The position numbers were made by a program, and so were the translations under genes. From contig NZ_VRTS01000008.1 in the NCBI RefSeq assembly GCF_008017755.1, positions 1 to 64,000 on the forward strand: DNA of 64,000 nucleotides, in the 5' to 3' direction. This document shows positions 38,618 to 48,046 of the stretch, piece after piece (the first letter of the stretch is position 1; each line of letters begins with the position of its first letter). The notes below the pieces were generated by a model. That model saw nothing but the letters and a program-made list of their open reading frames with translations, was not told the origin of the DNA and ran no database searches. The stretch is from Alkalisalibacterium limincola (lineage in GTDB: Bacteria > Pseudomonadota > Gammaproteobacteria > Xanthomonadales > Xanthomonadaceae).

Positions 38618-40278
38618 TCACGGGCGGGCGAAGCGCTCGCCGAAGAAGTTGCCTTCGTTCCACTCCGGGGGGTCGTCGGCTTCGGCCACGTCGCTGCCGA
38701 TCAACTGGTTGAGCCGCGCCAGCCGCACCGCGGTGGGGTAGTGGATCGGCAGGTCGGCCTGGTCGGACGGCTGGTGGTAGTGGTTGCGCAGGAACTCGCG
38801 GGCCTGGGCCTGGGCGTCGACGCCGGCTCGGACGCCTGGATGCCGGCGTCCAGGTACAGCGCCGGGATGCCCTGGCGCACGAACGCGTACTGGTCGCTGC
38901 GCACGAAGACCACTTCCTCGGGCATCGGGTCGGGCGAGAGCTGCACGCCGAGGCGGGCGGCGGCGCGTTCGGTGGGACCGCGCAGGCTGCTGTGCTCGAT
39001 GCCGTAGGGCACGACATCGTCCTGTGCGCTGAACATCAGCGGCATGTCCATGTTGAGGTTGGCCACCAGCCGGCCTTCCAGCCCGGGCTGGCGGGCGAAG
39101 TGATGCGCCCCGAGCAGCCCCTTCTCCTCGGCAGTGAGCGCGACGAACACCAGCGTCCGCCGGGGCCTGGCGGTGTCGCGGGACATGCGCGCGGCCTCCA
39201 GCATGATCGCCGTGCCCAACGCGTTGTCGTATGCCCCGTTGTAGATGCGGTCGCCATCGACCGGCGCACCGATGCCGACGTGGTCGAGGTGGGCGCTGAA
39301 CACCACGTGCTCGAGCCGAAGCTCCGGGTCGGTGCCCGGCAGCATCGCGACGACGTTGTGGCTGGTGACCGGCTCGAGCACGCTTCGCTGCGCCAGCGTC
39401 AGCGTGCCGGGCAGCTCGAAGGGCTGCAGCGTGCCTGCTTCGAGGTCCTTGAACACGGCGGCAGCGCCCCCGGGCGCCTGGGCCAGCAGCGCCCGCGCTG
39501 TCTCGAGGCTGGCCGCGGCGGTGACCTGGAGTTCCGGGAACGTGTCGATCGGGCGACCCTCCTCATCCAGCAGCCGCATTCCCGGGGTCAGCCAGTTGCG
39601 TGCGCCACGCGCCCACGGCGCGCGCTCCTCGCGCTCCGGATCGGACAGCATCACCGCGCCGACGGCGCCGCGTGCGGCCAGTGCCGCGAGTTTCTCCCGG
39701 CCGGAGGAATGGAACGCACGCGGATCGTTGGGGAATCGCGCCGGTGCGCCGTTGAACATCAACGCGATCTTTCCCTCGACCTCGATGCCGGCGAAGTCGT
39801 CGTAGCCGAACTCGGGCGCGTGCACGCCGTAACCGACGAAGACGACCGGTGCGCTGACCCTGCTGCGTTGCACATCGAAGCCGATCGCCGGAAGGAAGTC
39901 GCGCTCGAACGCGAACTCCAGTCGCTGGCCGTCGTGCTCGAGGACCAGTTCGGCACCATCCGGGATGCGCAGCCCCTGGACCATCGGCACGGCCCGCAGG
40001 TAGCTGCCCGCGTCCCCGCCGGGTTCAAGCCCCATCGCGCGGAAGCGTGCCTCGACATAACGGGCGGCCAGGTCGTAGCCGCGCGTTCCCGCCTGCCGGC
40101 CCTCCAGCAGGTCGTCGGCCAGGAAGCGAAGGTCGGCCTCGATGCGTCGCGCGGCGTCCGCGTCGTCATGGGTGGAACCCGGCGACGCCGACAACGGCTG
40201 GACGCCGCATCCCGCGAACAACGCGCACGCAGCGAGGAGGAGTGCAGCCGACCGTATCGATCGCGTGGGGATGGGCAT
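38618..40278 (-). pseudogene. M28-family aminopeptidase, lipoprotein, one apparent -1 frameshift
   Basis: A zinc aminopeptidase. The lipoprotein signal ends LFAGC (Cys24). A PA domain (about residues 130-260) sits inside the N-terminal half. Zinc ligands: VVFSAHLDHVGIG (His), GAYDNALGTA (Asp), LTAEEKGLLGAH (Glu) and NLNMDMPLMF (Asp). The last ligand lies after the frame break at 38822-38827 (on the coding strand GCCCGGC appears as GCCGGC): the restored text reads EFLRNHYHQPSDQADLPIHY and ends GNFFGERFARP at 38618. With one added base the protein has about 553 residues. Unrepaired, the last zinc His is lost. ATG at 40278 gives the lipoprotein signal. Confidence 0.85.
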
Positions 40279-40342
40279 GGCAGTTCCGGGCTGGAGAAGC
40301 GCGAATACTGCCATGTCCGTGGACGCGTCGGGATCGATCCCG

Positions 40343-41107
40343 TCAGTCCCGCGCCTGTGGCTTGGCCAGGCCGCGTCCGGCCAGGCTGTCGATCAGGTCG
40401 ATCGGCAGCGGGAAGACGATCGTGGAGCTCTTGTCGCCGGCGATCTCGGTCAGGGTGGACAGGTAGCGCAGCTGGATCGCGCGCGGGTCCTGGCCCAGTT
40501 CCTTGGCCGCCTCGACCAGCTTCTCCGCCGCCTGCTTCTCACCCTCGGCGTGGATGACCTTGGCGCGCCGCTGGCGCTCGGCCTCGGCCTGCCGCGCCAT
40601 CGCCCGCACCATCGTCGCGTCGATGTCGACGTGCTTGATCTCGACGTTGGCCACCTTCACGCCCCAGGCGTCGGTCTGGCTGTCGAGGATCTCCTGGATC
40701 TGCTCGTTGAGCTTGTCGCGCTCGGACAGCATCTCGTCGAGATCGTGCTGGCCCAGCACACTGCGCAGCGTGGTCTGCGAGAGCTGGCTGGTGGCCTCGT
40801 AGAACTGCTCGACGTTGATGATCGCCTTCTCCGGGTCGACGACGCGGAAGTACACCACCGCATTGACCTTGACCGAGACGTTGTCCTTGGAGATCAGGTC
40901 CTGCGAGGGCACGTCCATGACCTTGGTGCGCAGGTCGATGCGCTCCATCGTCTGCAGGCCGGGAATGATGATGATCAGGCCCGGGCCCTTCACTTTCCAG
41001 AAGCGGCCCAGCTGGAACACCACGCCACGTTCGTACTCGCGAAGGATCCGCACGGAGCTGATGATGAGGCCGGCCAGCAACAGGCCGACGGTAAGGGCGA
41101 TGGGCAT
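40343..41107 (-). CDS. Slipin (SPFH/stomatin family) membrane protein
   Basis: A 254-residue stomatin-like protein. The N-terminal hydrophobic segment ([17 protein letters not shown]) anchors it; the SPFH domain begins [17 protein letters not shown] and includes [19 protein letters not shown] and [19 protein letters not shown]. The C-terminal coiled coil is Ala/Glu/Arg-rich ([23 protein letters not shown]). It follows the NfeD gene by 33 bases on the same strand, the classic NfeD-slipin pair that builds membrane microdomain scaffolds. Confidence 0.94.
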   Translation of the reverse strand: MPIALTVGLLLAGLIISSVRILREYERGVVFQLGRFWKVKGPGLIIIIPGLQTMERIDLRTKVMDVPSQDLISKDNVSVKVNAVVYFRVVDPEKAIINVEQFYEATSQLSQTTLRSVLGQHDLDEMLSERDKLNEQIQEILDSQTDAWGVKVANVEIKHVDIDATMVRAMARQAEAERQRRAKVIHAEGEKQAAEKLVEAAKELGQDPRAIQLRYLSTLTEIAGDKSSTIVFPLPIDLIDSLAGRGLAKPQARD

Positions 41108-41140
41108 GTGTCTCTCCTGGTGGTGTTGAAGGGATGGGGG

Positions 41141-42568
41141 TCAGGGGTCGATGGGCTCCACCTGCAGGCGCAGGCCCTCCCGGCCCACGACCCGGATCGC
41201 CTGTCCGGCAGCGACCGGTCGGGTGCTGGTCGCTTGCCAGTCCTCGCCATGCACGTGCACGCGACCGGGGCCGTCGAAGGCGCGCAAGGCACGGCCAACC
41301 TCGCCCACCAGCGCGGCATCACCGGTGGCGACCCGGCGACGCCGGCTGCGCCCGACCATGATGGCCAGGCCCACCGCGGCCATCGCGCTGCTCAGGCCGA
41401 CGCCCCACACGACGCCGGTGGAAATGCCGTAGCCGGGGATCTCGCTGTCGAACAGCATCAGTGATCCGAACATCAACGCGACCACCCCGCCCAGTCCGAG
41501 GGCGCCGAAACTGGGAACGAAGGCTTCGGCGGCGATCAGCGCCACCCCCAGGGCGATCAGCGCCAGGCCGGCGTAGTTCACCGGCAGGATCTGCAATGCG
41601 TAGAGCGCGATGAGCAGCGCGATCGCACCGACCACGCCGGGCACGATCGCCCCCGGGTTGTAGCCCTCCAGCAGCAGGCCATAGAGACCGACCAGGATCA
41701 GCAGGTAGGCGACCGAGGGGTCGGTGATGACCGAGAGGATGCGGTTGCGCCAGTCCGGTGCCACGACGATGACCTGTGCGCCCTCGAGCTCGAGGGTTTC
41801 ACTGCCATGCGCCATGCGCACCTCGCGCCCGTGCGCCTGGGCCAGCAGCGCGTCGAGGTCGGTGGCGATGATCTCGATGACGCCGCGCTCGAGCGCCTCG
41901 CGCGAGGTCAGCGTGGCCGCGTCGCGCACCGCCTCCTCGGCGAACACCGGGTCGCGGCCATGCCGCTCGGCCAGGCCCTTGAGGTAGGCCACGGCGTCGT
42001 TCATCGCCTTCCTCGCCGAGGTCGACTCCGAACCGTTGCCGCTGCGGCCGGAGCCGGCATCCCCGGATTCTTCCGCCGTGCCGTCGTCGGATGACCCGTC
42101 TTCGGCCGGAGCGCGCTCCGGCGAGGGCGAAGGCCGGCCGGGCCGGGCCGGGCCATCGGCCTCGCCGCCACCGATCGACACCGGCGATGCCGCACCCAGC
42201 GCAGTGGCCGGGGCCATCGCCGCGAGGTGGCTGGCATAGAGGATGTAGGTCCCGGCGCTGGCCGCGCGTGCGCCTTCGGGCGCGACGTAGGCGATCACCG
42301 GGACGGGAGATGCCAGGATCGCGCGGTTGATGTCGCGGGTGGCCGCGTCCAGGCCGCCGGGCGTGTTGATGCGCAGGATCAGGGCGGAGGCCCGGTCCGC
42401 ATCGGCGCGCTCCAGGCCCCGGCGCACGTAGTCGGTGGTGGCCGGGCCGATCCCCCCGTCGACATCGATGACGAGGACGTGGCGCGCCGGTGGCGCGTCG
42501 TCGACCGCCGCCCAGGCGAGGCTTGCCATCAGCGCAAGCAAGCCCATTGCAAGAAGCCATCGGATCAC
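41141..42568 (-). CDS. nfeD: NfeD-family protein with ClpP-like protease domain
   Basis: A 475-residue membrane protease. The signal peptide (LLAMGLLALMASLAWA) precedes a ClpP/SppA-type serine protease domain, with the nucleophile region ARAASAGTYILYASHLAA and the general-base Lys after the linker (SARKAMNDAVAYLKGL). Between them is a Gly/Ser/Pro/acid-rich insert of about 50 residues (GRPSPSPERAPAEDGSSDDG), longer than usual. Four to five helices follow (AYLLILVGLYGLLLEGY onward), then a soluble OB-fold NfeD domain (EVGRALRAFDGPGRVHVHGEDW). It pairs with the slipin. In Pyrococcus such a protease cuts stomatin. Confidence 0.93.
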   Translation of the reverse strand: MIRWLLAMGLLALMASLAWAAVDDAPPARHVLVIDVDGGIGPATTDYVRRGLERADADRASALILRINTPGGLDAATRDINRAILASPVPVIAYVAPEGARAASAGTYILYASHLAAMAPATALGAASPVSIGGGEADGPARPGRPSPSPERAPAEDGSSDDGTAEESGDAGSGRSGNGSESTSARKAMNDAVAYLKGLAERHGRDPVFAEEAVRDAATLTSREALERGVIEIIATDLDALLAQAHGREVRMAHGSETLELEGAQVIVVAPDWRNRILSVITDPSVAYLLILVGLYGLLLEGYNPGAIVPGVVGAIALLIALYALQILPVNYAGLALIALGVALIAAEAFVPSFGALGLGGVVALMFGSLMLFDSEIPGYGISTGVVWGVGLSSAMAAVGLAIMVGRSRRRRVATGDAALVGEVGRALRAFDGPGRVHVHGEDWQATSTRPVAAGQAIRVVGREGLRLQVEPIDP

Positions 42569-42635
42569 GTTGTCCTACCTCGCGAATTGCTCGATGCACG
42601 GCAACCCTCCGCGACGCGGGTGGACCGCCCTGCGC

Positions 42636-42644
42636 TGCTAGAAT
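42636..42644 (+). promoter_or_regulatory. Extended -10 promoter of the DUF2142 cassette
   Basis: TGCTAGAAT (TGn plus TAGAAT) lies 35 bases before the DUF2142 start in the gap shared with nfeD. Confidence 0.5.
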
Positions 42645-42678
42645 GCCACGCTCCGGGCAGGGACGATGTGGACGACCG

Positions 42679-44664
42679 ATGATTGGAAGCTTGCGGGTGG
42701 CGCATCGTCTGGCCCGGTCCTGGCTCGTCGTGGTGCTCGCGCTTCTGGGCGGGGCGGCCGTGTATGCGGGTTCGACGTCGAGCCTGGCAAGCCTCGAGCT
42801 GGAGGTGGAGGCCAGCGCCAACCCGTGGCTGCAGGTCTTCCACGATCGCAACGGCGCGTTCCGCGAACAGCGTTCGAGTTGGCATGCGCTGGACCCCGAC
42901 GGCCAGCGCCGCGTCCTGGTGCGCTTCCCCGCCTCGGAGGGGCGGTGGCTGAGGTTCGACCTTTCCGCCGGCGGCACGGCGGCGCGCCTTTGCCCCATCC
43001 GGCTGCGCGTGGATCGCCAGTCGCTGGAGTTCTCCGCCGACTATGTCATCCGCCTGGAACGGCAACTGCTGTCGGCGCGCTGGGACGACGCGGGTTGCCT
43101 CGTCGTCGAGGCCGAGCCGGGCACGCCCGATCCGTTCGTCGTCCTGGAAGCCCGGCCGGACCTGGACTGGCCGTCCCGCAGCGCCGCCAGGAACATGCGC
43201 TGGCTGCAGTTCATCGGCATGGGCTTGCTGGTGCTTGCCGGCTGGCGAGCCCTGGTCGTGGCGATGCCCGCCCGGGCGCCGCTGCGCGGGACCATGGAGG
43301 GTGGGCTGTCGCGCCTGGAGGCGGCGCTGCCGTGGATCGTGCTCGGGCTGGTCCTGGTGGCCGGCAGCCAACATGCATGGCGTTCGCCACCCAATTACGC
43401 GCCGGATGAGGTCGCCCACCTCTCGAAGGTCTCGCGCATCGTTTCAGGCCACCCCTTCTCGAATGCCGAAGGCGAGAAGCTGCTGCCGGTTCGCGACATG
43501 TACGGCAGCCTGGGCCGCCTGCTGCATCACAAGGACGCGCTCGATCCGGTCGAGGTCGAACGCTTGCGTGATGCACCGCTGGCCTGCGTTCGCGAGGACA
43601 TCGAACTGCCCACGAGTGCGACGCCCTATTTCCCCCACGTGTATGCGCCCACGGCGGCCACGTACGCGCTGGGCTGTGGCCTGGGCTGGAGCTTTGGCAA
43701 CTTCCTCGATGCCGCGCGTGCGCTGAACCTGCTGCTGGCGGCGCTGCTGGTGTTCTGGGCGGTGCGCGTGGCCGGCCCGGCGCGCTGGCCGATCGCCGTG
43801 GTCGCGGCCCTGCCGATGACCATCGCGCAGTTCGCGTCGGTATCCGCCGATGCGCTGACGATATCCCTTTCCCTGGCCGCCGTCGGCGGGCTCCTCGGTG
43901 CCGCCGCCGGCTCCCGTCCCCTGCGCTCGATGTTTCCCTGGCTGCTGGCGCTGGCACTGGCACTGGCGCTCGCCAAGCCCGGGATACCGTGGGTCCTGGG
44001 CCTGGCCGTGCTGGCCCTGCCCCGGTGCCGGGAGCAGGGACTGAATTGCTGGAAGTGGCTTGGCTTCCTGGTCGCATTGCCTCTCGTCGTGCACGTGGCG
44101 TGGACCGTGCTGGCGACGGGCACCGCCGAAAGCATCGTCCGCGACCACGCCCAGGGCAACGCTGAATTGCTGTTGAGCCAGCCGGGCGTCTTCCTCGGAC
44201 AGTGGTGGAACACGTTCTTCTCGCCCTACGTCCTGGTCCTCGTCGAGCAGGCCATCGGCCGGCTCGGCTGGCTGGACATTCCGTTGCCCGGGTGGGCCTA
44301 TGTGCTGGGCATCTGGATGCTGGTGGCGACGCTGGCGCTGCGCGGCGAGGCCACGCCGCACTCGCCGGGCGAGGTGCTGATCGCGCGGGCGTGGTCGCTC
44401 GCGCTCGTCCTGGGTTCCCTGGCGATCATCGCGCTGCCCCTGTTCGTGTACTGGACGTCACCGGCGAGCCCCTACGTGGAGGGACTGCAGGGCCGCTACT
44501 TCCTGCCGACGCTGGCCCTGCTGCTCGCCGCACTGTCGCTGCGTGCGCCCGCGCCGCACCGGCTGCTGCTGGGCCTGGGCGTGCTGGCGGCGCTCGTGGT
44601 ACTCAACATCGTGGCCGTGGACCAGATGCTGGAGGCCTACTACATCACCGGGAGAAGGCATTGA
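42679..44664 (+). CDS. DUF2142-family multi-pass membrane protein
   Basis: A 661-residue membrane protein. One N-terminal helix (SWLVVVLALLGGAAVYAG) is followed by a periplasmic beta-rich domain (about residues 35-170), then about ten helices. The DUF2142 hallmark is SPPNYAPDEVAHLSKVSRIVSG, the short conserved acidic loop after the second helix. The overall layout resembles GT-C glycosyltransferases or flippases that use lipid-linked sugars. It overlaps the next gene by 4 bases. A role in surface polysaccharide decoration is inferred from its GT2 and GtrA partners. Confidence 0.85.
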   Translation: MIGSLRVAHRLARSWLVVVLALLGGAAVYAGSTSSLASLELEVEASANPWLQVFHDRNGAFREQRSSWHALDPDGQRRVLVRFPASEGRWLRFDLSAGGTAARLCPIRLRVDRQSLEFSADYVIRLERQLLSARWDDAGCLVVEAEPGTPDPFVVLEARPDLDWPSRSAARNMRWLQFIGMGLLVLAGWRALVVAMPARAPLRGTMEGGLSRLEAALPWIVLGLVLVAGSQHAWRSPPNYAPDEVAHLSKVSRIVSGHPFSNAEGEKLLPVRDMYGSLGRLLHHKDALDPVEVERLRDAPLACVREDIELPTSATPYFPHVYAPTAATYALGCGLGWSFGNFLDAARALNLLLAALLVFWAVRVAGPARWPIAVVAALPMTIAQFASVSADALTISLSLAAVGGLLGAAAGSRPLRSMFPWLLALALALALAKPGIPWVLGLAVLALPRCREQGLNCWKWLGFLVALPLVVHVAWTVLATGTAESIVRDHAQGNAELLLSQPGVFLGQWWNTFFSPYVLVLVEQAIGRLGWLDIPLPGWAYVLGIWMLVATLALRGEATPHSPGEVLIARAWSLALVLGSLAIIALPLFVYWTSPASPYVEGLQGRYFLPTLALLLAALSLRAPAPHRLLLGLGVLAALVVLNIVAVDQMLEAYYITGRRH

Positions 44665-45695
44665 GCAGTTCGGCATTGACGCACCCCGACCGCAGTTCCG
44701 CACCCGTGCCCGCGGCGGCGCAGCGCATCGCGGTCGTCATTCCCTGTTTCCGCGTGGGCGGGCACGCCGCCGACGTGGTCGCTGCGATGCCCGAGTGCGT
44801 CGAGCGGATCTATGCGGTCGACGATGCCTGTCCGGATCATTCCGGGAAGACGCTGCAGGCCTCGGTGGGCGATCCCAGGCTGCGGGTGCTGTTCCACGAA
44901 ACCAACCAGGGGGTCGGTGGCGCGGTGGTCACCGGCTACCGGCAGGCGCTGGCCGATGGCTTCGATATCGTGGTGAAGGTCGACGGCGACGGACAGATGG
45001 ATCCGGCGTTGATCCCGATGTTCGTGGCGCCCCTGCTCTCGGGCGAGGCGGACTATGCCAAGGGGAACCGTTTCCACGACCTGGAGGCCCTGGCCCAGAT
45101 GCCGCGGGTCCGGCTGTTCGGCAATGCCGTGCTTTCGTTCATGGCGAAGGTGTCCAGTGGCTACTGGGACGTCTTCGACCCGACCAACGGCTACACCGCG
45201 ATCCACGCCGAGGCGCTGGCGCGCCTTCCGCTGGACAAGCTCTCGCGCCGGTATTTCTTCGAAACCGACATGCTGTTCCGCCTCGGCACCATCGGCGCGG
45301 TGGTCGAGGACGTGCCGATGCACGCGCGCTACGCGGATGAAACCAGCAACCTCCACATCCGCCGGATCCTGGTTCCCTTCCTCGCCGGGCACACGCGCAA
45401 CTTCGCCAAGCGCCTGTTCTACCGCTATGTGCTGCGGGACTTCTCGATCGCCTCGGTGGAACTGTTCTTCGGGCTGGCGCTACTCGCCTTTGGACTGGTG
45501 CACGGCCTGGGTCACTGGATCGACGGGCTTCGCACCGGCATTGCGAACCCGGTGGGCACGGTGGTGGTGACGGCGCTTTCGCTGTTGATGGGCCTGCAGC
45601 TGGTGCTGGCATTCCTGTCCTGGGACATGCGCGCGGTGCCGCGCCGGCCCCTGCAGCGCTTCCGCCTGCGCAAGCAGCACCTTTCGCTGGAATGA
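44661..45695 (+). CDS. Family-2 glycosyltransferase with C-terminal membrane helices
   Basis: A 344-residue GT-A enzyme. A TTG start at 44661 overlaps the preceding stop by 4 bases, with GGAGAAGG just before. The nucleotide-sugar site shows IAVVIPCFRVGG, YAVDDACPDHSGK, ETNQGVGGAVVTGYRQAL and the DxD-type KVDGDGQMDP. The C-terminus has two helices (FSIASVELFFGLALLAFGLV, VGTVVVTALSLLMGLQLVLA). It resembles dolichol/polyprenyl-phosphate sugar synthases (GtrB/DPM1-like), which make lipid-linked sugars for a flippase such as the GtrA protein next to it. Confidence 0.9.
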   Translation: MSSSALTHPDRSSAPVPAAAQRIAVVIPCFRVGGHAADVVAAMPECVERIYAVDDACPDHSGKTLQASVGDPRLRVLFHETNQGVGGAVVTGYRQALADGFDIVVKVDGDGQMDPALIPMFVAPLLSGEADYAKGNRFHDLEALAQMPRVRLFGNAVLSFMAKVSSGYWDVFDPTNGYTAIHAEALARLPLDKLSRRYFFETDMLFRLGTIGAVVEDVPMHARYADETSNLHIRRILVPFLAGHTRNFAKRLFYRYVLRDFSIASVELFFGLALLAFGLVHGLGHWIDGLRTGIANPVGTVVVTALSLLMGLQLVLAFLSWDMRAVPRRPLQRFRLRKQHLSLE

Positions 45696-46135
45696 GGAGG
45701 CACTGGCAACGGCTTTGCGAAGGCGTGGGGCGTCATCGCGGCCGCCTGCGCTTCGAGATCGTCGCCTTCCTCCTGGTCGGTGGCCTGCAGGTCGTGCTCG
45801 ACACCCTGGTGTTCATCGCGCTGGGTGCGCTGGGCGTGCCGGTGTTCGCCGCGAACGTCGCCAGCCGACTCGCCGGTGCCTGCCTCGGCTTCCTGGTCAA
45901 TGGCCGTGTGACCTTCGCCTCGGCCGATGGCCACGGCCTGGACCCGGGGGCCCTGCTGCGCTTCGTCATCACCTGGGCGGTGCTGACCACCCTGGGCGGG
46001 TTGTTGCTGGTGCAGGTCGACCAGGTGTTCGGCCTGACCGCCACCTGGCTGGCCAAGCCGATGGTCGAGGCCTTCCTCGCCGTGCTCGGCTTCATGTCGC
46101 TGAAGTACTTCGTGTTCGCCCGCCGCTTCAGATGA
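45692..46135 (+). CDS. GtrA-family flippase-like protein
   Basis: A 147-residue protein with four helices, matching GtrA (FEIVAFLLVGGLQVVLDTLVF and NVASRLAGACLGFLVNGRVTF; the conserved NxxxTF motif and LKYFVFARRFR at the end). GtrA proteins are thought to move undecaprenyl-phosphate-linked glucose across the inner membrane. It overlaps the GT2 gene by 4 bases. It ends within the convergent response-regulator gene by 8 bases. Confidence 0.9.
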   Translation: MRRHWQRLCEGVGRHRGRLRFEIVAFLLVGGLQVVLDTLVFIALGALGVPVFAANVASRLAGACLGFLVNGRVTFASADGHGLDPGALLRFVITWAVLTTLGGLLLVQVDQVFGLTATWLAKPMVEAFLAVLGFMSLKYFVFARRFR

Positions 46136-46763
46136 TGCGCAGCGTGATCGCCTTGAGCACCGCGCGGGTGCGGTCGCGGGTGTCGAGCTTGGCGAGGATC
46201 TCCGAGACGTAGTTCTTCACCGTGCCCTCGGCGAGGAACAGGCTCGCGGCGATCTCGCGGTTGGAATAGCCGCCGGCCATCAGGCGCAGCACCGCGATCT
46301 CGCGTTCGCCGAAGGTTTCCTGCGGTGGGGCCTGGTCGCGGTAGGCGAAGCGCTCGCGCACCGGGTCGGTGCTGACCGGCTGCAGCCAGCCCGCCCCTGC
46401 GGCGGCCTGCTCGATCGCGTCGCGCAGGTCCTCGGGCGAGGCATCCTTGAGCAGGAATCCCTGGGCGCCGGCCTGCGCCGCGCGCAGCGGCGTGTCGGCG
46501 TCGTCGAAGGTGGTGAGCAGGATGACCGGCGTGTGCGAACCGCGATCGCGCAGTGCACGGGTCATCGTGATCCCGTCCATGCCGGGCATGCGCACGTCGG
46601 AGACGACGACGTCCACCGGCGTGGCATCGAGCGCGTCGAGCAGGGCCTGGCCGTCGGCGCACTCCAGCGCGATGTCCAGGCCAAGCCCGCCCAGCAGGGC
46701 GGACAGGCCGTGCCGCACCAGGGCCTGGTCGTCGACCAGGGCGATGCGCAGTGGCGTGCTCAC
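46128..46763 (-). CDS. NarL/FixJ-family response regulator
   Basis: A 211-residue regulator. Receiver: LRIALVDDQALVRHG (acid pair), phospho-acceptor in VVVSDVRMPGMDG, Thr in ILLTTFDDAD and Lys in GFLLKDASPEDL. The LuxR-type HTH is FGEREIAVLRLMAGGYSNRE followed by VKNYVSEILAKLDTRDRT. GTG start at 46763 overlaps the kinase stop by 4 bases. With the adjacent kinase it forms a two-component system; the target genes are unknown. Confidence 0.95.
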   Translation of the reverse strand: MSTPLRIALVDDQALVRHGLSALLGGLGLDIALECADGQALLDALDATPVDVVVSDVRMPGMDGITMTRALRDRGSHTPVILLTTFDDADTPLRAAQAGAQGFLLKDASPEDLRDAIEQAAAGAGWLQPVSTDPVRERFAYRDQAPPQETFGEREIAVLRLMAGGYSNREIAASLFLAEGTVKNYVSEILAKLDTRDRTRAVLKAITLRII

Positions 46764-47902
46764 GGCCGTGGCTCCAGCGGCATGTTCGCGCACAGGCGCA
46801 CGCCACCGCGTGGGGAGCGCGACACGTCCAGCGCACCGTGGAAGGCCTCGACCCGCTCGCGCATGCCGGTCAGCCCATTGCCCTCGCGCAGGGGCCATTG
46901 CGCGTGGCCGTCGTCGTCCAGGCACAGTGCCAGCACACCCCCGACCAGCTGCAGCGACAGCCAGGCCTGGCGCGCTCCGCCGTGCCGGGCGCTGTTGGTC
47001 AGCCCTTCCTGGGCGACGCGCAGAAGCGCCTCCGCCTGGCGTGGGCCGGGCACGCGCGCGTCGTCGGCGACGTCGACGTGCACCTTCGGCTGCGGCAGGG
47101 TCTCGGCCAGCCGCGCGAACGCGGCGTGCAGGTCGATACCATCGTGGCGGCGCAATTGCTGGACCAGCGCCCGGAGGTCCTGCAGCAGCTCGTCCGACAG
47201 CAACAGCGCGGCATCGATCTCCGGTCGGTCGCGCAGCTGCGGCTCCCGCGCCAGCACGGCCAGGTTGAGCTTGAGCGCGGTGAGCTTGTGCCCGGCGACG
47301 TCGTGCAGCTCGCGCGACAGGCGCAGGCGCTCGGAGTCGCGCGCCGCCTCGCCCAGCAGCGAGCGTGTCGACAGCAGTCCGGCATTGGTCTCTCGCAACT
47401 GCGCCGCCAGCGCGTCGGCACGGGCGTACTGGCGCAGCACGACCGCGGCGAAGGCCATGAAGCTGGCAAACGAGGCGAGCTGGACCCACAGGTTGCTTCC
47501 GCCCATGCCCCAACGCAGGTGCAGCATCGCGCCCGTGGCGGCGACCAGTCCGGCAACCGCGAACGCAAGCGCGCGGTCGCCGAGCCGGGCACCAAGGCCG
47601 GCGGCGAGGATCACCATGAGGATCGGTGAGGTGGCGGCAGGGCCCAGCGCCAGCACCAGCAGCGCCGACGCGAGCATCAGCCCCAGGCCCCAGCCGCCGC
47701 GCACGCCGGGGACATCGTCGAACAGCAGTGCGTGCATGAAGCCGGCAAGGTAGGCCAGCATCGCGCCGCGCGCGGCCCAGCCCAGCGTCGGGTCCCTCGA
47801 TGCAAGGTGGTTGCCCGCCTGCACGAAGACCGCGCCCCAGCCGGCGTACGCGGCCAGGGCCAGGGGCGAAACCAGATCGGAGGCGCGTCGCAGGGCAGGC
47901 AT
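46760..47902 (-). CDS. DesK-like sensor histidine kinase
   Basis: A 380-residue kinase with about five to six N-terminal helices and no large sensor loop, the layout of membrane-fluidity sensors such as DesK. The HisKA_3 box is RLSRELHDVAGHKLTALKLNL; the N box is VAQEGLTNSARHG; the G box is EGNGLTGMRERVEAFHGALD. It overlaps the response regulator by 4 bases. Start 47902 is chosen at the first homologous Met (MPALRRASDLVSPLAL). Confidence 0.93.
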   Translation of the reverse strand: MPALRRASDLVSPLALAAYAGWGAVFVQAGNHLASRDPTLGWAARGAMLAYLAGFMHALLFDDVPGVRGGWGLGLMLASALLVLALGPAATSPILMVILAAGLGARLGDRALAFAVAGLVAATGAMLHLRWGMGGSNLWVQLASFASFMAFAAVVLRQYARADALAAQLRETNAGLLSTRSLLGEAARDSERLRLSRELHDVAGHKLTALKLNLAVLAREPQLRDRPEIDAALLLSDELLQDLRALVQQLRRHDGIDLHAAFARLAETLPQPKVHVDVADDARVPGPRQAEALLRVAQEGLTNSARHGGARQAWLSLQLVGGVLALCLDDDGHAQWPLREGNGLTGMRERVEAFHGALDVSRSPRGGVRLCANMPLEPRP

Positions 47903-48046
47903 GCACGCAGGCTGGCGCAGCGCTGGCGCGGCGGCAAGCGCCTGGACGCAGAAAGTGACTTCCAGCACCCCGCGGCCGTGACCTCGCGCACCTGATCCGC
48001 CGGGCGTGCGGCGCGAGGCTGTGTGCAACCGTCACGGAGCCCACCC

